Assembly: GCA_016125255.1 (NCBI GenBank)
Contig: WGMD01000009.1
Span: 62,001 to 126,000 of the forward strand
Reading direction: 5' to 3'
Length of the DNA stretch: 64,000 nucleotides
From: Planctomycetota bacterium
GTDB lineage: Bacteria; Planctomycetota; Phycisphaerae; Phycisphaerales; Zrk34
A model generated the notes under the pieces. It was not told where the DNA came from. It did not search any database and saw nothing but the letters and a program-made list of their open reading frames with translations. The translations under genes were made by a program, and so were the position numbers. Positions 1-8,792 of this stretch are shown piece by piece; positions within the stretch are counted from its first letter, which is position 1; each line of letters begins with the position of its first letter.

Positions 1-231
1 AAGGCCACGCAGACCGTCAAGATCAGCGGGCTCGACGCCATGTACTTCGACATGATCGGCCCCGAATCCGACGGCCCCAACCGCAAGCGCACCATCGCCG
101 CCATGCTCCCCGTCGTCGGACAAGTCTGGTTCTTCAAGATCACCGGCCCCGCCGACGTCGTCGCCGTGCAGAAGAGCGCCTTCGATCAGTGGCTCGCGTC
201 GATCCGGCTTAATGGCGGAGGCGCTCCATGA
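1..231 (+). CDS. C-terminal part of an unknown protein (5' truncated by window edge)
   Basis: The frame is open from base 1 and ends at the TGA at 229-231, so only the last 76 residues are visible and the true start lies outside the window. The piece reads as a small alpha/beta domain end with the phrase QVWFFKITGPADVV followed by a helix ending SIRLN. I do not recognise the family with certainty; similar short C-termini occur in predicted planctomycete envelope proteins. It overlaps the ResB start by 4 bases (ATGA), so the two are probably translationally coupled and the protein may belong to the cytochrome c biogenesis operon. Confidence 0.6.
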   Translation, partial: KATQTVKISGLDAMYFDMIGPESDGPNRKRTIAAMLPVVGQVWFFKITGPADVVAVQKSAFDQWLASIRLNGGGAP

Positions 232-1712
232 CCCGTTCCGCCGCCAAGGCCGCTCAGTCCGCCGCGCCCGTCGATGCGATGACGCATCCGACCGCCGCGG
301 GGGAAGTGCATGACGTGTCGCTGTGGGAGATCGTCAAGCGGGTGCTCGAACCGCTCGCCTCGCTCAAGCTCACCGTGATCCTTTTCGCGCTGTCCGTCTT
401 CCTCGTCTTCGCCGGCACGCTCGTGCAGGTGGACCACGGCATCTGGACCGTCGTCGACACCTACTTCCGCACCGCCTTCGCCTACATCCGATTCGGCATC
501 TTCTTCCCCCGCTCCTGGGACGTCCCCGGCGGATTCTACTTCCCCGGCGGATGGCTCATCGGCGGCCTCCTGCTCGTCAACATCCTCGCCGCCCACACCG
601 TCCGCTTCACCATCAAAGCCCGCGGCACGCGGCTCTGGCTTGGTCTGCTTGTCCTCGTCCTCGGCGTCACGCTGACCGGCCTCGTACTCGCCGGCGTGTT
701 CCAGCAGGATGTCGCCACCACGAACAACGCCGCCTTCTGGCGCGTCGCGATCCGACTCATCAAAGGCGGCGTGGCGGCGATCGTCCTCATGGTCGCCTGC
801 ATCATGCTCTTCAACAAACGCGCCGGCATCGTCCTCCTGCACGGCGGGATCATCCTCATGCTCCTGTCCGAATTGATCACCGGTCTCTTCGCCGTCGAAG
901 GACAGATGCGCATCGAGGAAGGCCACACCGTCAACTACGTTTACCACACCCGCTCCTTCGAGCTGGCCGTCATCCGCCACGAGGACGAAACCACCGACGA
1001 TGTGCATGCGATTCCGCAGAAGATGCTCACCAGCGGGCATGACATCGTCGTCGACGATCTGCCTTTCGACATCGAAGTCGATCAGTGGATGGCCAACTCG
1101 CATATCGACAAGGTGGGCGCGCACGGCGATGAAGCCAACCCCGCCACCGCCGGCTCGGGCCTCGAAGCCGTCGCACATCCCGATGATCCCGTCAGCGGCA
1201 CGAATCCCGATCAGAACATCGACATCGCCTCCGCCTACATCACCGTCAAGGATCGCAAGACCGGCCAACCCGTCGGCAAATACCTCGTGTCCGGCTGGCT
1301 GAGCTTTCAGGACATTCCCCAGCACGTCGACTTCGGCGATCAGCACTATGACCTGTACCTGCGATTCGCCCGGACGTACAAGCCGTACTCCGTTTATCTC
1401 GTCGATTTCAACCATGAAACCTACATCGGCACCAACACGCCCAAGGACTTTTCGAGCGTGGTGCGATTGATGGACTCGACCCGCGGCGTGGACCGGCAGG
1501 TGAAGATCTGGATGAACAACCCGCTGCGCTATCAGGGCGAGACGTTCTACCAGTCGTCGTTTGAGCCGGGCGACCGCGTGACGATTCTGCAGGTGGTCAA
1601 GAACGCGGGGTGGATGGTGCCGTATGTGGCGTGCATGATCGTCGGCACGGGCATGGCGGTGCATTTCGGGATGAACCTGCTGAGCTTCCTTCGCAGGAGG
1701 GCCAAGGCATGA
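228..1712 (+). CDS. resB: Cytochrome c biogenesis protein ResB
   Basis: ResB-type membrane protein of the System II cytochrome c maturation pathway, where it partners CcsA to move and attach heme to apocytochromes outside the cytoplasmic membrane. The 494-residue protein has hydrophobic segments at roughly 45-68, 105-125, 135-157 and 180-220. A large soluble domain covers about 225-450, and a final membrane segment lies near 455-482 (GWMVPYVACMIVGTG). This is the usual ResB plan. The start overlaps the upstream stop by 4 bases, and the TGA overlaps the CcsA ATG, so the genes form one tightly coupled operon. Identification is from overall architecture and the CcsA neighbour. Confidence 0.85.
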   Translation: MTRSAAKAAQSAAPVDAMTHPTAAGEVHDVSLWEIVKRVLEPLASLKLTVILFALSVFLVFAGTLVQVDHGIWTVVDTYFRTAFAYIRFGIFFPRSWDVPGGFYFPGGWLIGGLLLVNILAAHTVRFTIKARGTRLWLGLLVLVLGVTLTGLVLAGVFQQDVATTNNAAFWRVAIRLIKGGVAAIVLMVACIMLFNKRAGIVLLHGGIILMLLSELITGLFAVEGQMRIEEGHTVNYVYHTRSFELAVIRHEDETTDDVHAIPQKMLTSGHDIVVDDLPFDIEVDQWMANSHIDKVGAHGDEANPATAGSGLEAVAHPDDPVSGTNPDQNIDIASAYITVKDRKTGQPVGKYLVSGWLSFQDIPQHVDFGDQHYDLYLRFARTYKPYSVYLVDFNHETYIGTNTPKDFSSVVRLMDSTRGVDRQVKIWMNNPLRYQGETFYQSSFEPGDRVTILQVVKNAGWMVPYVACMIVGTGMAVHFGMNLLSFLRRRAKA

Positions 1713-3535
1713 ATAAGTCGATGGCATGGTTCGCGGCGATCGTGACGGCGGTGCTGGGCGCGGCCTATTTGATCAGCGTCGCCGTGCCGCCCACGGACGA
1801 AATCGGCACGATGGACGTGCAGGCGTTCGGCAAGCTGCCGATGGTCTACGGCGGGCGCGTCAAGCCGTTCGACACCTTCGCCCGCAACAGTCTGACGATC
1901 ATCTCCGACCGCCAGACATGGCGCGACGAAAATGACAAGGAACAGCCGGCGATCACGTGGCTGCTGAACATCATGTCGCAGTCGGAGGCGGGTTTCTCCG
2001 CCAAGGTCTTCCGCGTCGAGAACCCGCAGGTGCTCGAGGTGATGGGGCTGGAGTCGCGTCCGGGATTCCGTTACAGCGTTCAGGAGTTCGCCCCGAAGAT
2101 CGCCGAGCTCGACAAGCAGGGCAACCGGGCGCACGCGCTGGAGGACGCACAGCGCGATGCGTTCGACAAGCAGATTCTCGAATTCGCGGATCACGTGCAG
2201 TTGTTTTCGCGCATCGTCGAGTCCAGCCGCACGCCCCCGATTCAGTCTGCGGCGGATTTGCAGCCGATGATGGCGCGGCTTACGCAGCTCGAGCAGTTTC
2301 CCTTGCCGCTGACGATCCCGCCGCGGGACGCCAAGGAGAAGTGGAAGCCGTTCATGCGGGCGTCGCTGGAGTCGATGCTGGCGAGCGATCCGGATCTGCG
2401 GGCGCGGCTGTCGATGGCGGCGCCGAATCCGTATACGCAGTCGCTGGCGACGATCATCGACGCATGGGGCCGGGGCGATGTGGCGACGTTCAACAGCGAA
2501 GTCAAAAACTGCCAGCGGCTCGCCAAGTCGTGGTTCCCCGCCGACCGCATCGGCAAACTGAGCTACGAGACGTTCTTCAACCACTTCGAGCCGTTCTATC
2601 AGTGCGCGGTGCTGTATGTGGTTGCGCTGGTGCTGGTGTGTTTCGCGTGGCTGGTCTGGGGCGACGTGCTCAACAAGGCGGCGCTCGGGTTAATCGTCGT
2701 GACGCTCATCGGGCACACCTTCGCGCTGGGCTCGCGCATCTACATCAGCGGGTATCCGCCGATCACGAACCTCTACGGCACGGCGATTTTCATCGGCTGG
2801 GGCTGCGTCCTTCTGGGCGTGCTGCTGGAGTTCCTGTACCCAATCGGCGTGGGCAATCTCGTCGCCGCGGTGATCGGGTTCACGACGCTGCTCATCGCGC
2901 ATTTCCTCTCGCTCGACGGCGACACGCTTCAGATGATGCAGGCCGTGCTCGACACGAAATTCTGGCTCGCCACGCACGTGATCATCATCAACCTCGGCTA
3001 CGTGGCGACCTACCTCGCCGGGTTCATCGCGATGGTCTACATCATCCGCGGCACGCTCACCGCGACGATCGACAAGAACCTCGAAAAGATCTTCACGCGC
3101 ATGATCTACGGCGTCGTCTGCTTCGCGCTGCTCAACAGCTTCGTCGGCACGGTGCTGGGCGGACTGTGGGCCGATGATTCATGGGGCCGATTCTGGGGTT
3201 GGGACCCCAAGGAAAACGGGGCGCTGATCATCGTGCTGTGGAACGCTTTGATTCTGCACGCCCGTTGGGGCGGCATGGTCAAATCGCGTGGCCTGGCCGT
3301 GCTCGCCGTCATGGGCAATATCGTCACAAGCTGGTCATGGTTCGGCGTCAACCAGCTCGGCGTGGGCCTGCACAGCTACGGCTTCATCAGCTCCGTCGCC
3401 TTCTGGCTCATCGTCTTCGTGTGCAGCCAGCTTGTCATCATCGCCCTGGGCCTGATGCCGCGCCATCTTTGGCGGAGTTTCGCGGAGTCGCGCGACGAGC
3501 CGAAGGGCGATGTGGTGATGTTGCGCAATATGTAA
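1709..3535 (+). CDS. ccsA: Cytochrome c assembly protein CcsA (System II heme exporter/synthetase subunit)
   Basis: Polytopic membrane protein of 608 residues that binds heme and presents it for cytochrome c attachment together with ResB. The tryptophan-rich WWD signature is clear: WGRFWGWDPKENGAL at DNA about 3184-3228. It is followed by conserved histidines in the last membrane helices. The N-terminal third is a soluble extension with one helix at the start (MAWFAAIVTAVLGAAYLI) and mixed sequence to about residue 290. The start at 1709 has a strong AGGAGG ribosome site at 1695-1700 and overlaps the resB stop. The frame is open further upstream, to 1610, but inside resB, so I rejected the longer version. 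Confidence 0.9.
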   Translation: MNKSMAWFAAIVTAVLGAAYLISVAVPPTDEIGTMDVQAFGKLPMVYGGRVKPFDTFARNSLTIISDRQTWRDENDKEQPAITWLLNIMSQSEAGFSAKVFRVENPQVLEVMGLESRPGFRYSVQEFAPKIAELDKQGNRAHALEDAQRDAFDKQILEFADHVQLFSRIVESSRTPPIQSAADLQPMMARLTQLEQFPLPLTIPPRDAKEKWKPFMRASLESMLASDPDLRARLSMAAPNPYTQSLATIIDAWGRGDVATFNSEVKNCQRLAKSWFPADRIGKLSYETFFNHFEPFYQCAVLYVVALVLVCFAWLVWGDVLNKAALGLIVVTLIGHTFALGSRIYISGYPPITNLYGTAIFIGWGCVLLGVLLEFLYPIGVGNLVAAVIGFTTLLIAHFLSLDGDTLQMMQAVLDTKFWLATHVIIINLGYVATYLAGFIAMVYIIRGTLTATIDKNLEKIFTRMIYGVVCFALLNSFVGTVLGGLWADDSWGRFWGWDPKENGALIIVLWNALILHARWGGMVKSRGLAVLAVMGNIVTSWSWFGVNQLGVGLHSYGFISSVAFWLIVFVCSQLVIIALGLMPRHLWRSFAESRDEPKGDVVMLRNM

Positions 3536-3538
3536 ACT

Positions 3539-3558
3539 CCCCGCCCTTGAGGGCGGGG
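3539..3558. terminator. GC-rich hairpin after ccsA
   Basis: Perfect 8-bp stem CCCCGCCC / GGGCGGGG with loop TTGA, starting three bases after the ccsA stop. No T-run follows, so it is either an mRNA 3'-end hairpin or one of the small palindromes scattered through this genome, rather than a classic intrinsic terminator. Confidence 0.5.
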
Positions 3559-3656
3559 CGGGGGGCGGGTGAGGCGCATCAGTATGAGCGCATCACGATT
3601 CGCGGCGCGCATCGTTGCGTTGCATCATTTGACTGACACGATTCACCCCCACCCAG

Positions 3657-3679
3657 CCCTCCCCCTCGGAGGGGGAGGG
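3657..3679. repeat. Short GC palindrome upstream of the alkyladenine glycosylase gene
   Basis: Perfect 9-bp inverted arms CCCTCCCCC and GGGGGAGGG separated by TCGGA. The right arm ends on the G of a possible GTG start at 3679, which argues for the downstream ATG at 3703 as the real start of the glycosylase gene. Confidence 0.55.
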
Positions 3680-3702
3680 TGTCGCGGCGGTATCATGTCG
3701 GC

Positions 3703-4320
3703 ATGAGAGGCGCATCGCGCACAAGTGAACGACTCGGTCGGCGGTTTTTTCGGCGGGATGCCGAGTCGTTGGCGATCGCGCTGCTGGGGCAGGTGTTGGT
3801 GCGCGTGCTCGAGTCGGGCGAGGTGATGGCGGGGCGGATCGTCGAGACGGAGGCGTATCTCGGCGTCATCGACCGGGCGGCGCATACGTTCGGCGGGCGG
3901 CGCACGGCGCGCAATGAGAGCATGTACCTCGATGCCGGTCATGCGTATGTGTACTTCACGTACGGCATGCACTACTGCGTGAACATCACCGCGGACGCGG
4001 CGGAGGTTCCGACGGCCTGCCTGATCCGTGCGCTGGAGCCGATCGAGGGTGTCGAGTTGATGCGCGAGCGGCGGGGCGGCCGCGCAGATGGCGAGCTTTG
4101 CTCGGGTCCGGCGAAGCTCACGCAGGCGATGAACATCGATCGTTCGCTCGATGGGATCGACCTCGTGTCGGACCCGCGACTTTACCTGCGGCGGGGGCGA
4201 CTGGCGGGGAACGAGGAAATTATTCGCTCCAAGCGCATCGGCGTGGGATATGCTAAAGACTGGGCGGACAAGATGTTGCGATTCTACGTCCGGGGAAACC
4301 CGCATGTGAGCCGGAAATAG
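3703..4320 (+). CDS. DNA-3-methyladenine glycosylase (AAG/MPG family)
   Basis: Base-excision repair enzyme that removes alkylated purines such as 3-methyladenine and hypoxanthine. The catalytic-site phrase GRIVETEAYLG contains the expected glutamate. It is followed by DRAAHTFGGRR, ARNESMYL and the YVYFTYGMHYCVN strand, all characteristic of the Mpg/AAG fold. At 205 residues the length is normal for bacterial members. A GTG at 3679 would add eight residues but lies in a palindrome with no ribosome site. It stands alone between ccsA and the DnaJ-FHA gene with about 140 bases on either side. Confidence 0.88.
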   Translation: MRGASRTSERLGRRFFRRDAESLAIALLGQVLVRVLESGEVMAGRIVETEAYLGVIDRAAHTFGGRRTARNESMYLDAGHAYVYFTYGMHYCVNITADAAEVPTACLIRALEPIEGVELMRERRGGRADGELCSGPAKLTQAMNIDRSLDGIDLVSDPRLYLRRGRLAGNEEIIRSKRIGVGYAKDWADKMLRFYVRGNPHVSRK

Positions 4321-4321
4321 A

Positions 4322-4349
4322 TTTACGTTTCGTCCACGCAGGTTATACT
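4322..4349 (+). promoter_or_regulatory. Predicted housekeeping promoter for the DnaJ-FHA gene
   Basis: TTTACG at 4322-4327, a 16-base spacer, then TATACT at 4344-4349, in the gap before the gene at 4461. The spacing matches the other promoters predicted in this window. The leader would be about 105 bases. Confidence 0.35.
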
Positions 4350-4460
4350 GGTTGCGGAAGTTTTGAGGGGCTCGTCTGTCAGCGGGAGAGACGATGCTGA
4401 GTGTGCATAGAGATGATCGGCCGCGCGGAGAGTGTCGGCCGGTTGTGAGCGGAGACGGTC

Positions 4461-6617
4461 ATGTCGCATGATTATTATCAGGTGTTGGGCGTCGAGCGGA
4501 CCGAGCCGGAAATCACCATTACGCGTGCGTACCGCACACTGCTGAAGCGGTATCGACCGGAGCAGGGCGAAGGCGATGCGCGGGCACTGAGGCAGATCGA
4601 ACAGGCGTACGGCGTGCTGACGCAGCCGCATCTGCGCACCAGTTATGACCGGGCGCTGATGGACATCACCGAAGCGCGTCCGGTCACAAGCGACGACATC
4701 TATCAGATGCTCTCGCTGACGTTCGATCAGGCGGCTTTGGGCGGTCGCGTATCGGTGGAGCGGCTCGCACCGACCGGGCCGGACCGCGTCGAGGTGCGCG
4801 TGCCGCGCGGGATCGAGGAAGGCACGCTGCTTCGCATTCCGGGCATGGGTCTGCGCAAGGCGCCGGGCGAACATGCCGGCGATTTGATCCTGCTGGTGAA
4901 CGTCAAGGCCCATCCGCGCCTCAAGCGCGACGGGCTGGATCTGTATATGGATGTGACCGTGCCGACGGACGTCGCCAAGCGCGGCGGCCGTGTCCGGGCG
5001 GGCACGCTCGAAGGCGAACTGGAGCTCAACGTACCGCGCGGCACGCAGGGCGGAGAAAAACTGCTTGTCCGTCGGGCGGGGCTCGTTGATGAAGAAGGGC
5101 GGCGTGGCGATCTGTATGCGATTGTGCGGCTCTCGATGCCGGAGCTGGAGGAAACTCCGCCAGCGGAGCCGACGATCGACACGCAGCGCACCGCCGCCGC
5201 CGATGCGGTCGAACTGACCCAGTCCCTGCGCCTGCGGCTCGATCAGCTCGACCGCGAGTCGGTCGAGATCGAGCACCGCCGCAAGGTCACGATCAACTGG
5301 GAAAAGCAGATCGCGGTCAAACAGGCGACGCTCGACGCGATGGCGACACGCCTGACCGCGCGTGCGTCGCGGCTCAAGGCGTATCGGCAGGCGATCGCCG
5401 ACCGGGCCGCTTCGCCCGCCACGGAAGCGGACGCTTCGCACATGATCGCGGAACATCAGCGTGTCGAGATCGAGCTGCGCGAGTTGACGCGGCAGCGCGA
5501 GTCGCTGGCCAATGAGCAGGCGGGGCTGGAAACGGTGCGCCGCTCGCTCGATGATGCCCGGGAGAAGCTTGAAGCCGACGTCGCCAAGCTCGTTTCGGGC
5601 CGGCAGAAGCTCGAAGCGGACATGGCGGCGCTGCTGCTGGAGCGCGTCGAATTGACGACGGCGCAGGACCATTGGCGGCGTCAGAAGGCCGACGAAGCAG
5701 CGGCGATCGCGGACGAACGGCAGACCATCGCTGGCGAACGCGAAGCGGTGTCGACGGAGCGCGCGGCCCTCAAGGAGCGCCTCGACGCTCATCAGATCGC
5801 CATGGCGCACGAGCATCAGGCGATCGCCGAGCAGCGCACCGCGCTTCAGACCCGCACGCAGGAACTGGACGAGCGCGAAGCGGAACTGACCGGCCGGCTG
5901 ACGCATCTGGAGCAGCGGCAGGCGACGCTGGCGCGGCATCAGGCGGAACTGGACGCGGAAGCGGAGCGGCTCGCCAAGCTCGAAGGCGCGGCGCCGGTCG
6001 ATGATGAAACGCTGATCGAACAGCGGCTGCGCATCGAACGTCTGACGCGCGAGCTTGAGGAAGCATTGGAAACCGTCGCGGCGGAGCGCACGGAAAAAGA
6101 GGAACTGTGCCGGCGGATCGCGGCGGAGCGGACGGCGATCGCGGCGCAGCAGGACAAGGTTCGCTCGACGACGGCGAAGCTCGAGCAGCGCCGCCGCCGG
6201 CTGGTGAAGATGCGCGGCCTGCTCAAGCAGCGGGCGGCGATGCAGGCGAAGATCGTCGCCACCGAAGCCCCGGCGTCGATCGTGTTGCCGACGCCCGTTG
6301 CTCCTGCGGCCTGCCTCTCGGCGACGCAGACGACGCTCGTCGTCTACGGACCGCAGGGTTCGCAGCGCCCCGTTCCGCTCAGCGACGCCTGCACGCTCAT
6401 CGGACGCGAATCGCACTGCCGGCTCCGCGTCCCCGTCAGCACCGTCTCCCGCGAGCATTGTCACATCATCGAGCGGGTCGACGGACTGTGGCTCCGCGAC
6501 CTGGGCTCCAAGAACGGCACTTTCCACAACGGCCGCCCCGTCTCCGAAGCCAAACTTCACGACGGCGACAGCATCAGCGTCGGCCCCGTCCACTTCTCCG
6601 TGACCGTCGCCGAGTGA
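4461..6617 (+). CDS. J-domain / DnaJ C-domain / coiled-coil / FHA fusion protein
   Basis: A 718-residue multidomain protein. Residues 3-66 form a J-domain (DYYQVLGV start, SYDRAL end), but the HPD tripeptide that activates Hsp70 ATPase is replaced by Arg-Pro-Glu at 32-34. Residues about 85-230 match the substrate-binding C-terminal domain of DnaJ/CbpA, without a zinc finger. Residues 240-600 are a long charged coiled coil. Residues about 620-715 are a forkhead-associated domain with the phosphothreonine-binding motifs IGRES, SREHCHI and GSKNGTF. The domains suggest a phospho-dependent scaffold; a role in protein folding is doubtful without HPD. It is monocistronic, with a terminator at 6642. 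Confidence 0.88.
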   Translation: MSHDYYQVLGVERTEPEITITRAYRTLLKRYRPEQGEGDARALRQIEQAYGVLTQPHLRTSYDRALMDITEARPVTSDDIYQMLSLTFDQAALGGRVSVERLAPTGPDRVEVRVPRGIEEGTLLRIPGMGLRKAPGEHAGDLILLVNVKAHPRLKRDGLDLYMDVTVPTDVAKRGGRVRAGTLEGELELNVPRGTQGGEKLLVRRAGLVDEEGRRGDLYAIVRLSMPELEETPPAEPTIDTQRTAAADAVELTQSLRLRLDQLDRESVEIEHRRKVTINWEKQIAVKQATLDAMATRLTARASRLKAYRQAIADRAASPATEADASHMIAEHQRVEIELRELTRQRESLANEQAGLETVRRSLDDAREKLEADVAKLVSGRQKLEADMAALLLERVELTTAQDHWRRQKADEAAAIADERQTIAGEREAVSTERAALKERLDAHQIAMAHEHQAIAEQRTALQTRTQELDEREAELTGRLTHLEQRQATLARHQAELDAEAERLAKLEGAAPVDDETLIEQRLRIERLTRELEEALETVAAERTEKEELCRRIAAERTAIAAQQDKVRSTTAKLEQRRRRLVKMRGLLKQRAAMQAKIVATEAPASIVLPTPVAPAACLSATQTTLVVYGPQGSQRPVPLSDACTLIGRESHCRLRVPVSTVSREHCHIIERVDGLWLRDLGSKNGTFHNGRPVSEAKLHDGDSISVGPVHFSVTVAE

Positions 6618-6641
6618 TGCACAACCCCATGAAATGACAAG

Positions 6642-6670
6642 GCGGGGTGACTTCAGTCACCCCGCTTTTT
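6642..6670 (+). terminator. Rho-independent terminator after the DnaJ-FHA gene
   Basis: 10-bp perfect stem GCGGGGTGAC / GTCACCCCGC with loop TTCA followed by TTTTT. It sits between convergent genes. The same GAC-TTCA-GTC apex occurs in the terminator at 17620. Confidence 0.85.
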
Positions 6671-6690
6671 CTTTTGAAATATCATCACGT

Positions 6691-7131
6691 TCACAATTCC
6701 CCGATGTCCTCGTTCCAAAGCTCCGGCCGCTCGGCGATGAACTTCCGCATCATCTCGATGCACTCTTCATCGCCAAGATCGACGACTTCGACGCCGTGCT
6801 GTTTCATGAACTCCGGTCCGCCGGGGAACGTGACGGACTCGCCGACGATGACCTTCGGCACGGCGAACTGCACGACGGCCCCGCTGCAAAGATAGCAGGG
6901 CATCAGCGTCGAGTAGAGCACGGTGTCGCGATAGGAGCCGATGCGGCCGGCGTTGCGGAGACAGTCGATCTCGGCATGCGTGATCGGGTCGCCGTCCTGA
7001 ACACGCTTGTTGTGGCCCCGCCCGATAATTTGCCCGTCACGGACCAGTACGGAGCCGATCGGAATACCGCCCTCGGCCAGTCCCTTGCGGGCTTCTTCGA
7101 TGGCCGCCGCCATGAACGGGTCTTGACTCAT
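6691..7131 (-). CDS. Cytosine deaminase-like nucleoside/base deaminase (fungal FCY1-type)
   Basis: Zinc-dependent deaminase of 146 residues. Zinc ligands and the catalytic glutamate are visible as THAEI (52-54 HAE) and PCYLC (78-82). The family includes guanine, adenosine and cytosine deaminases. Here the C-terminus (HGVEVVDL, ECIEMM, ERPELW, EDIGE) closely parallels the yeast cytosine deaminase Fcy1 as I remember it, which supports conversion of cytosine to uracil over tRNA or guanine deamination. It would act in the cytoplasm in pyrimidine salvage. It faces the DnaJ-FHA gene convergently and diverges from the gene at 7200. Confidence 0.8.
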   Translation of the reverse strand: MSQDPFMAAAIEEARKGLAEGGIPIGSVLVRDGQIIGRGHNKRVQDGDPITHAEIDCLRNAGRIGSYRDTVLYSTLMPCYLCSGAVVQFAVPKVIVGESVTFPGGPEFMKQHGVEVVDLGDEECIEMMRKFIAERPELWNEDIGEL

Positions 7132-7199
7132 GGCGTCGCATCATACTCGAAAACCACGACCGCGGGGCCTATGCTTACGCGTCCCAATGGGGTATTTTT

Positions 7200-7631
7200 A
7201 TGGCCGAAATGGAACCCAAGAGTCTCCAGGAAATCGCCGCAGCCACGCGCTACCCGCTCGACGCTTTCCACTTCATCCGACGCGGCCTGGACTTCACCGT
7301 CCACCGCATCCACGAAAACCCTGAAGCCCTCACCGAGCAGCAGCGACACGTCACCGGTCGCCAACTCTCCGAAGGCCTCCGCGATTTCGCCATCGACCAA
7401 TACGGCCTGCTCGCCCGCACCGTGCTGGCGCGATGGAACATTCACCGCACCGAGGACTTCGGACAGGTCGTCTTCGCCATGGTCGAAGGCGGACTCATGC
7501 AGGCCACCGAGTCCGACTCCGTCCGCGACTTTGACGGCATCTTTCCTTTCGACGCCGCATTCCAACTTCAGGTCTCCGTCGACGGCGTGCCGGCCGAGGG
7601 CTTCGAGCCCGATCCGGTGCAGCAGGGTTGA
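7200..7631 (+). CDS. Plancto/Verruco-restricted conserved protein (Minf_1886-like)
   Basis: A 143-residue soluble protein with no signal peptide. The sequence contains FIRRGLDFTVHRIHE, RHVTGRQL, GLRDFAIDQYG and FGQVVFAMVEGGL. This pattern matches, from memory, a small family confined to Planctomycetes, Verrucomicrobia and relatives and known only as conserved hypothetical. No catalytic motif is evident. The stop is seven bases before the TTG start of the AI-2E family permease, so the two are likely co-transcribed. Function unknown. Confidence 0.7.
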   Translation: MAEMEPKSLQEIAAATRYPLDAFHFIRRGLDFTVHRIHENPEALTEQQRHVTGRQLSEGLRDFAIDQYGLLARTVLARWNIHRTEDFGQVVFAMVEGGLMQATESDSVRDFDGIFPFDAAFQLQVSVDGVPAEGFEPDPVQQG

Positions 7632-7637
7632 TCCGTT

Positions 7638-8771
7638 TTGCCGCAGCGAACTGAACCGCCAATCCGACCCTGGCCGGATCGCCACCTCTGGCAGATCAAG
7701 CCCGTGCGCGACCTGATCTGGATCGCCGCCGTCGTCTTTTTCATCTGGTTCGGCTACGAGCTGAGCGCCATCTTCACGCCCGTCCTCGTCGCTCTCGCCC
7801 TCGCCTATCTGTTTCATCCGATCATCACGCTCGCTGAGCGCCGATGGAATATGCCGCGCCCGGCGACGATCGCCGTCATCCTCGCCGTGATGATCCTCGG
7901 CGGCGTGGGGTTCATGGCCTGGCTCGCGCCCAAGTTCATCAACCAGCTCGTCCAGTTCGTCCACGATGCGCCCCGCTACGCGCAGATACTTTCCGATCGT
8001 TACAACATCGACGTGCGCGAGCAGGTGCGCCAGTTCGCCGAGGAAGTCGGCAAGGATCCCCGCGCGTTTCTGGCGGACAAGGCCATGCTCCTGTTCACCG
8101 GCACCGGGCACGCCGTCGACGTCGTCGGCCGCGTGCTCGGAACGACGACCTACATCGTCGTCACGCTCCTGCTCATCCCGCTGTACTTCTTTTTCTTCGC
8201 ATGGCAGTTCGGCCCGCTCGTCGGGTATTTCGAGCAGTTTCTGCCGGCCTCGCGCCGCCAGCGCATTCTCGATATCCTCGGACGCATGGACAAAACCGTG
8301 GCGACGTTCTTCCGTGCCCGCGTCACGATCGCCATCATCATGGGCGTGCTGTTCTCCGTCGGATGGTGGTGGTTCGGCGTGCCGTACTGGTTCCTGCTGG
8401 GCATGGGCAGCGGGCTTTTGAGTCTGATTCCCTACGCGTCGGCGATCGGCTGGCCGCTCGCCGTCATTCTCAAGTGGCTCGCGGTCACGAGCGGCGACGA
8501 CGCGGCGGGCTTCGATATGTGGGTGGTGATGGTCTGGCCCAGCGTCGTGTACATCGTCGTGCAGATGCTCGAAGCGTGGGTGCTTACGCCGTGGATTCAG
8601 GGCCAGAGTCTGGAAATGTCGATGGTCACGATCCTCATCGCCGTGTTCGTCGGCGGGGCGGTCGGCGGGCTGTACGGGCTGCTCTTGTGTATTCCGATCG
8701 TGGCGTGCGGCAAGATTCTGATGGTCGAAGTCGTCCTGCCGCGGATGCGGACGTGGGCGGCGGAGAACTGA
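7638..8771 (+). CDS. AI-2E family transporter / PerM-like permease
   Basis: Inner-membrane protein of 377 residues with about eight hydrophobic segments. It has the typical plan of two N-terminal helices (IWIAAVVFFIWFGYEL, FTPVLVALALAYLFHPI), a soluble amphipathic stretch (about 100-165), and a C-terminal set of helices containing the GMGSGLLSLIPYAS-like loop. Members export or take up diverse small molecules, so the substrate cannot be named. Translation appears to start at TTG 7638, seven bases after the preceding stop. The gene ends 21 bases before the PfkB kinase. Confidence 0.8.
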   Translation: MPQRTEPPIRPWPDRHLWQIKPVRDLIWIAAVVFFIWFGYELSAIFTPVLVALALAYLFHPIITLAERRWNMPRPATIAVILAVMILGGVGFMAWLAPKFINQLVQFVHDAPRYAQILSDRYNIDVREQVRQFAEEVGKDPRAFLADKAMLLFTGTGHAVDVVGRVLGTTTYIVVTLLLIPLYFFFFAWQFGPLVGYFEQFLPASRRQRILDILGRMDKTVATFFRARVTIAIIMGVLFSVGWWWFGVPYWFLLGMGSGLLSLIPYASAIGWPLAVILKWLAVTSGDDAAGFDMWVVMVWPSVVYIVVQMLEAWVLTPWIQGQSLEMSMVTILIAVFVGGAVGGLYGLLLCIPIVACGKILMVEVVLPRMRTWAAEN

Positions 8772-8792
8772 CAATTCCGTTATCATCGGGGC

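Noticed and set aside
186-1727. 513-codon ORF antisense to resB
   Set aside because: It mirrors the resB frame, is rich in His, Arg and Asp runs with no fold pattern, and reflects third-position GC bias. The same applies to the long antisense frames at 4323-6593, 7128-9917, 10387-11616, 19074-20183, 21256-22524, 38304-39803, 41016-42260 and 58113-60245.
3679-4320. GTG 3679 as start of the alkyladenine glycosylase
   Set aside because: The codon is the end of a palindrome and has no ribosome site; ATG 3703 fits the family better.
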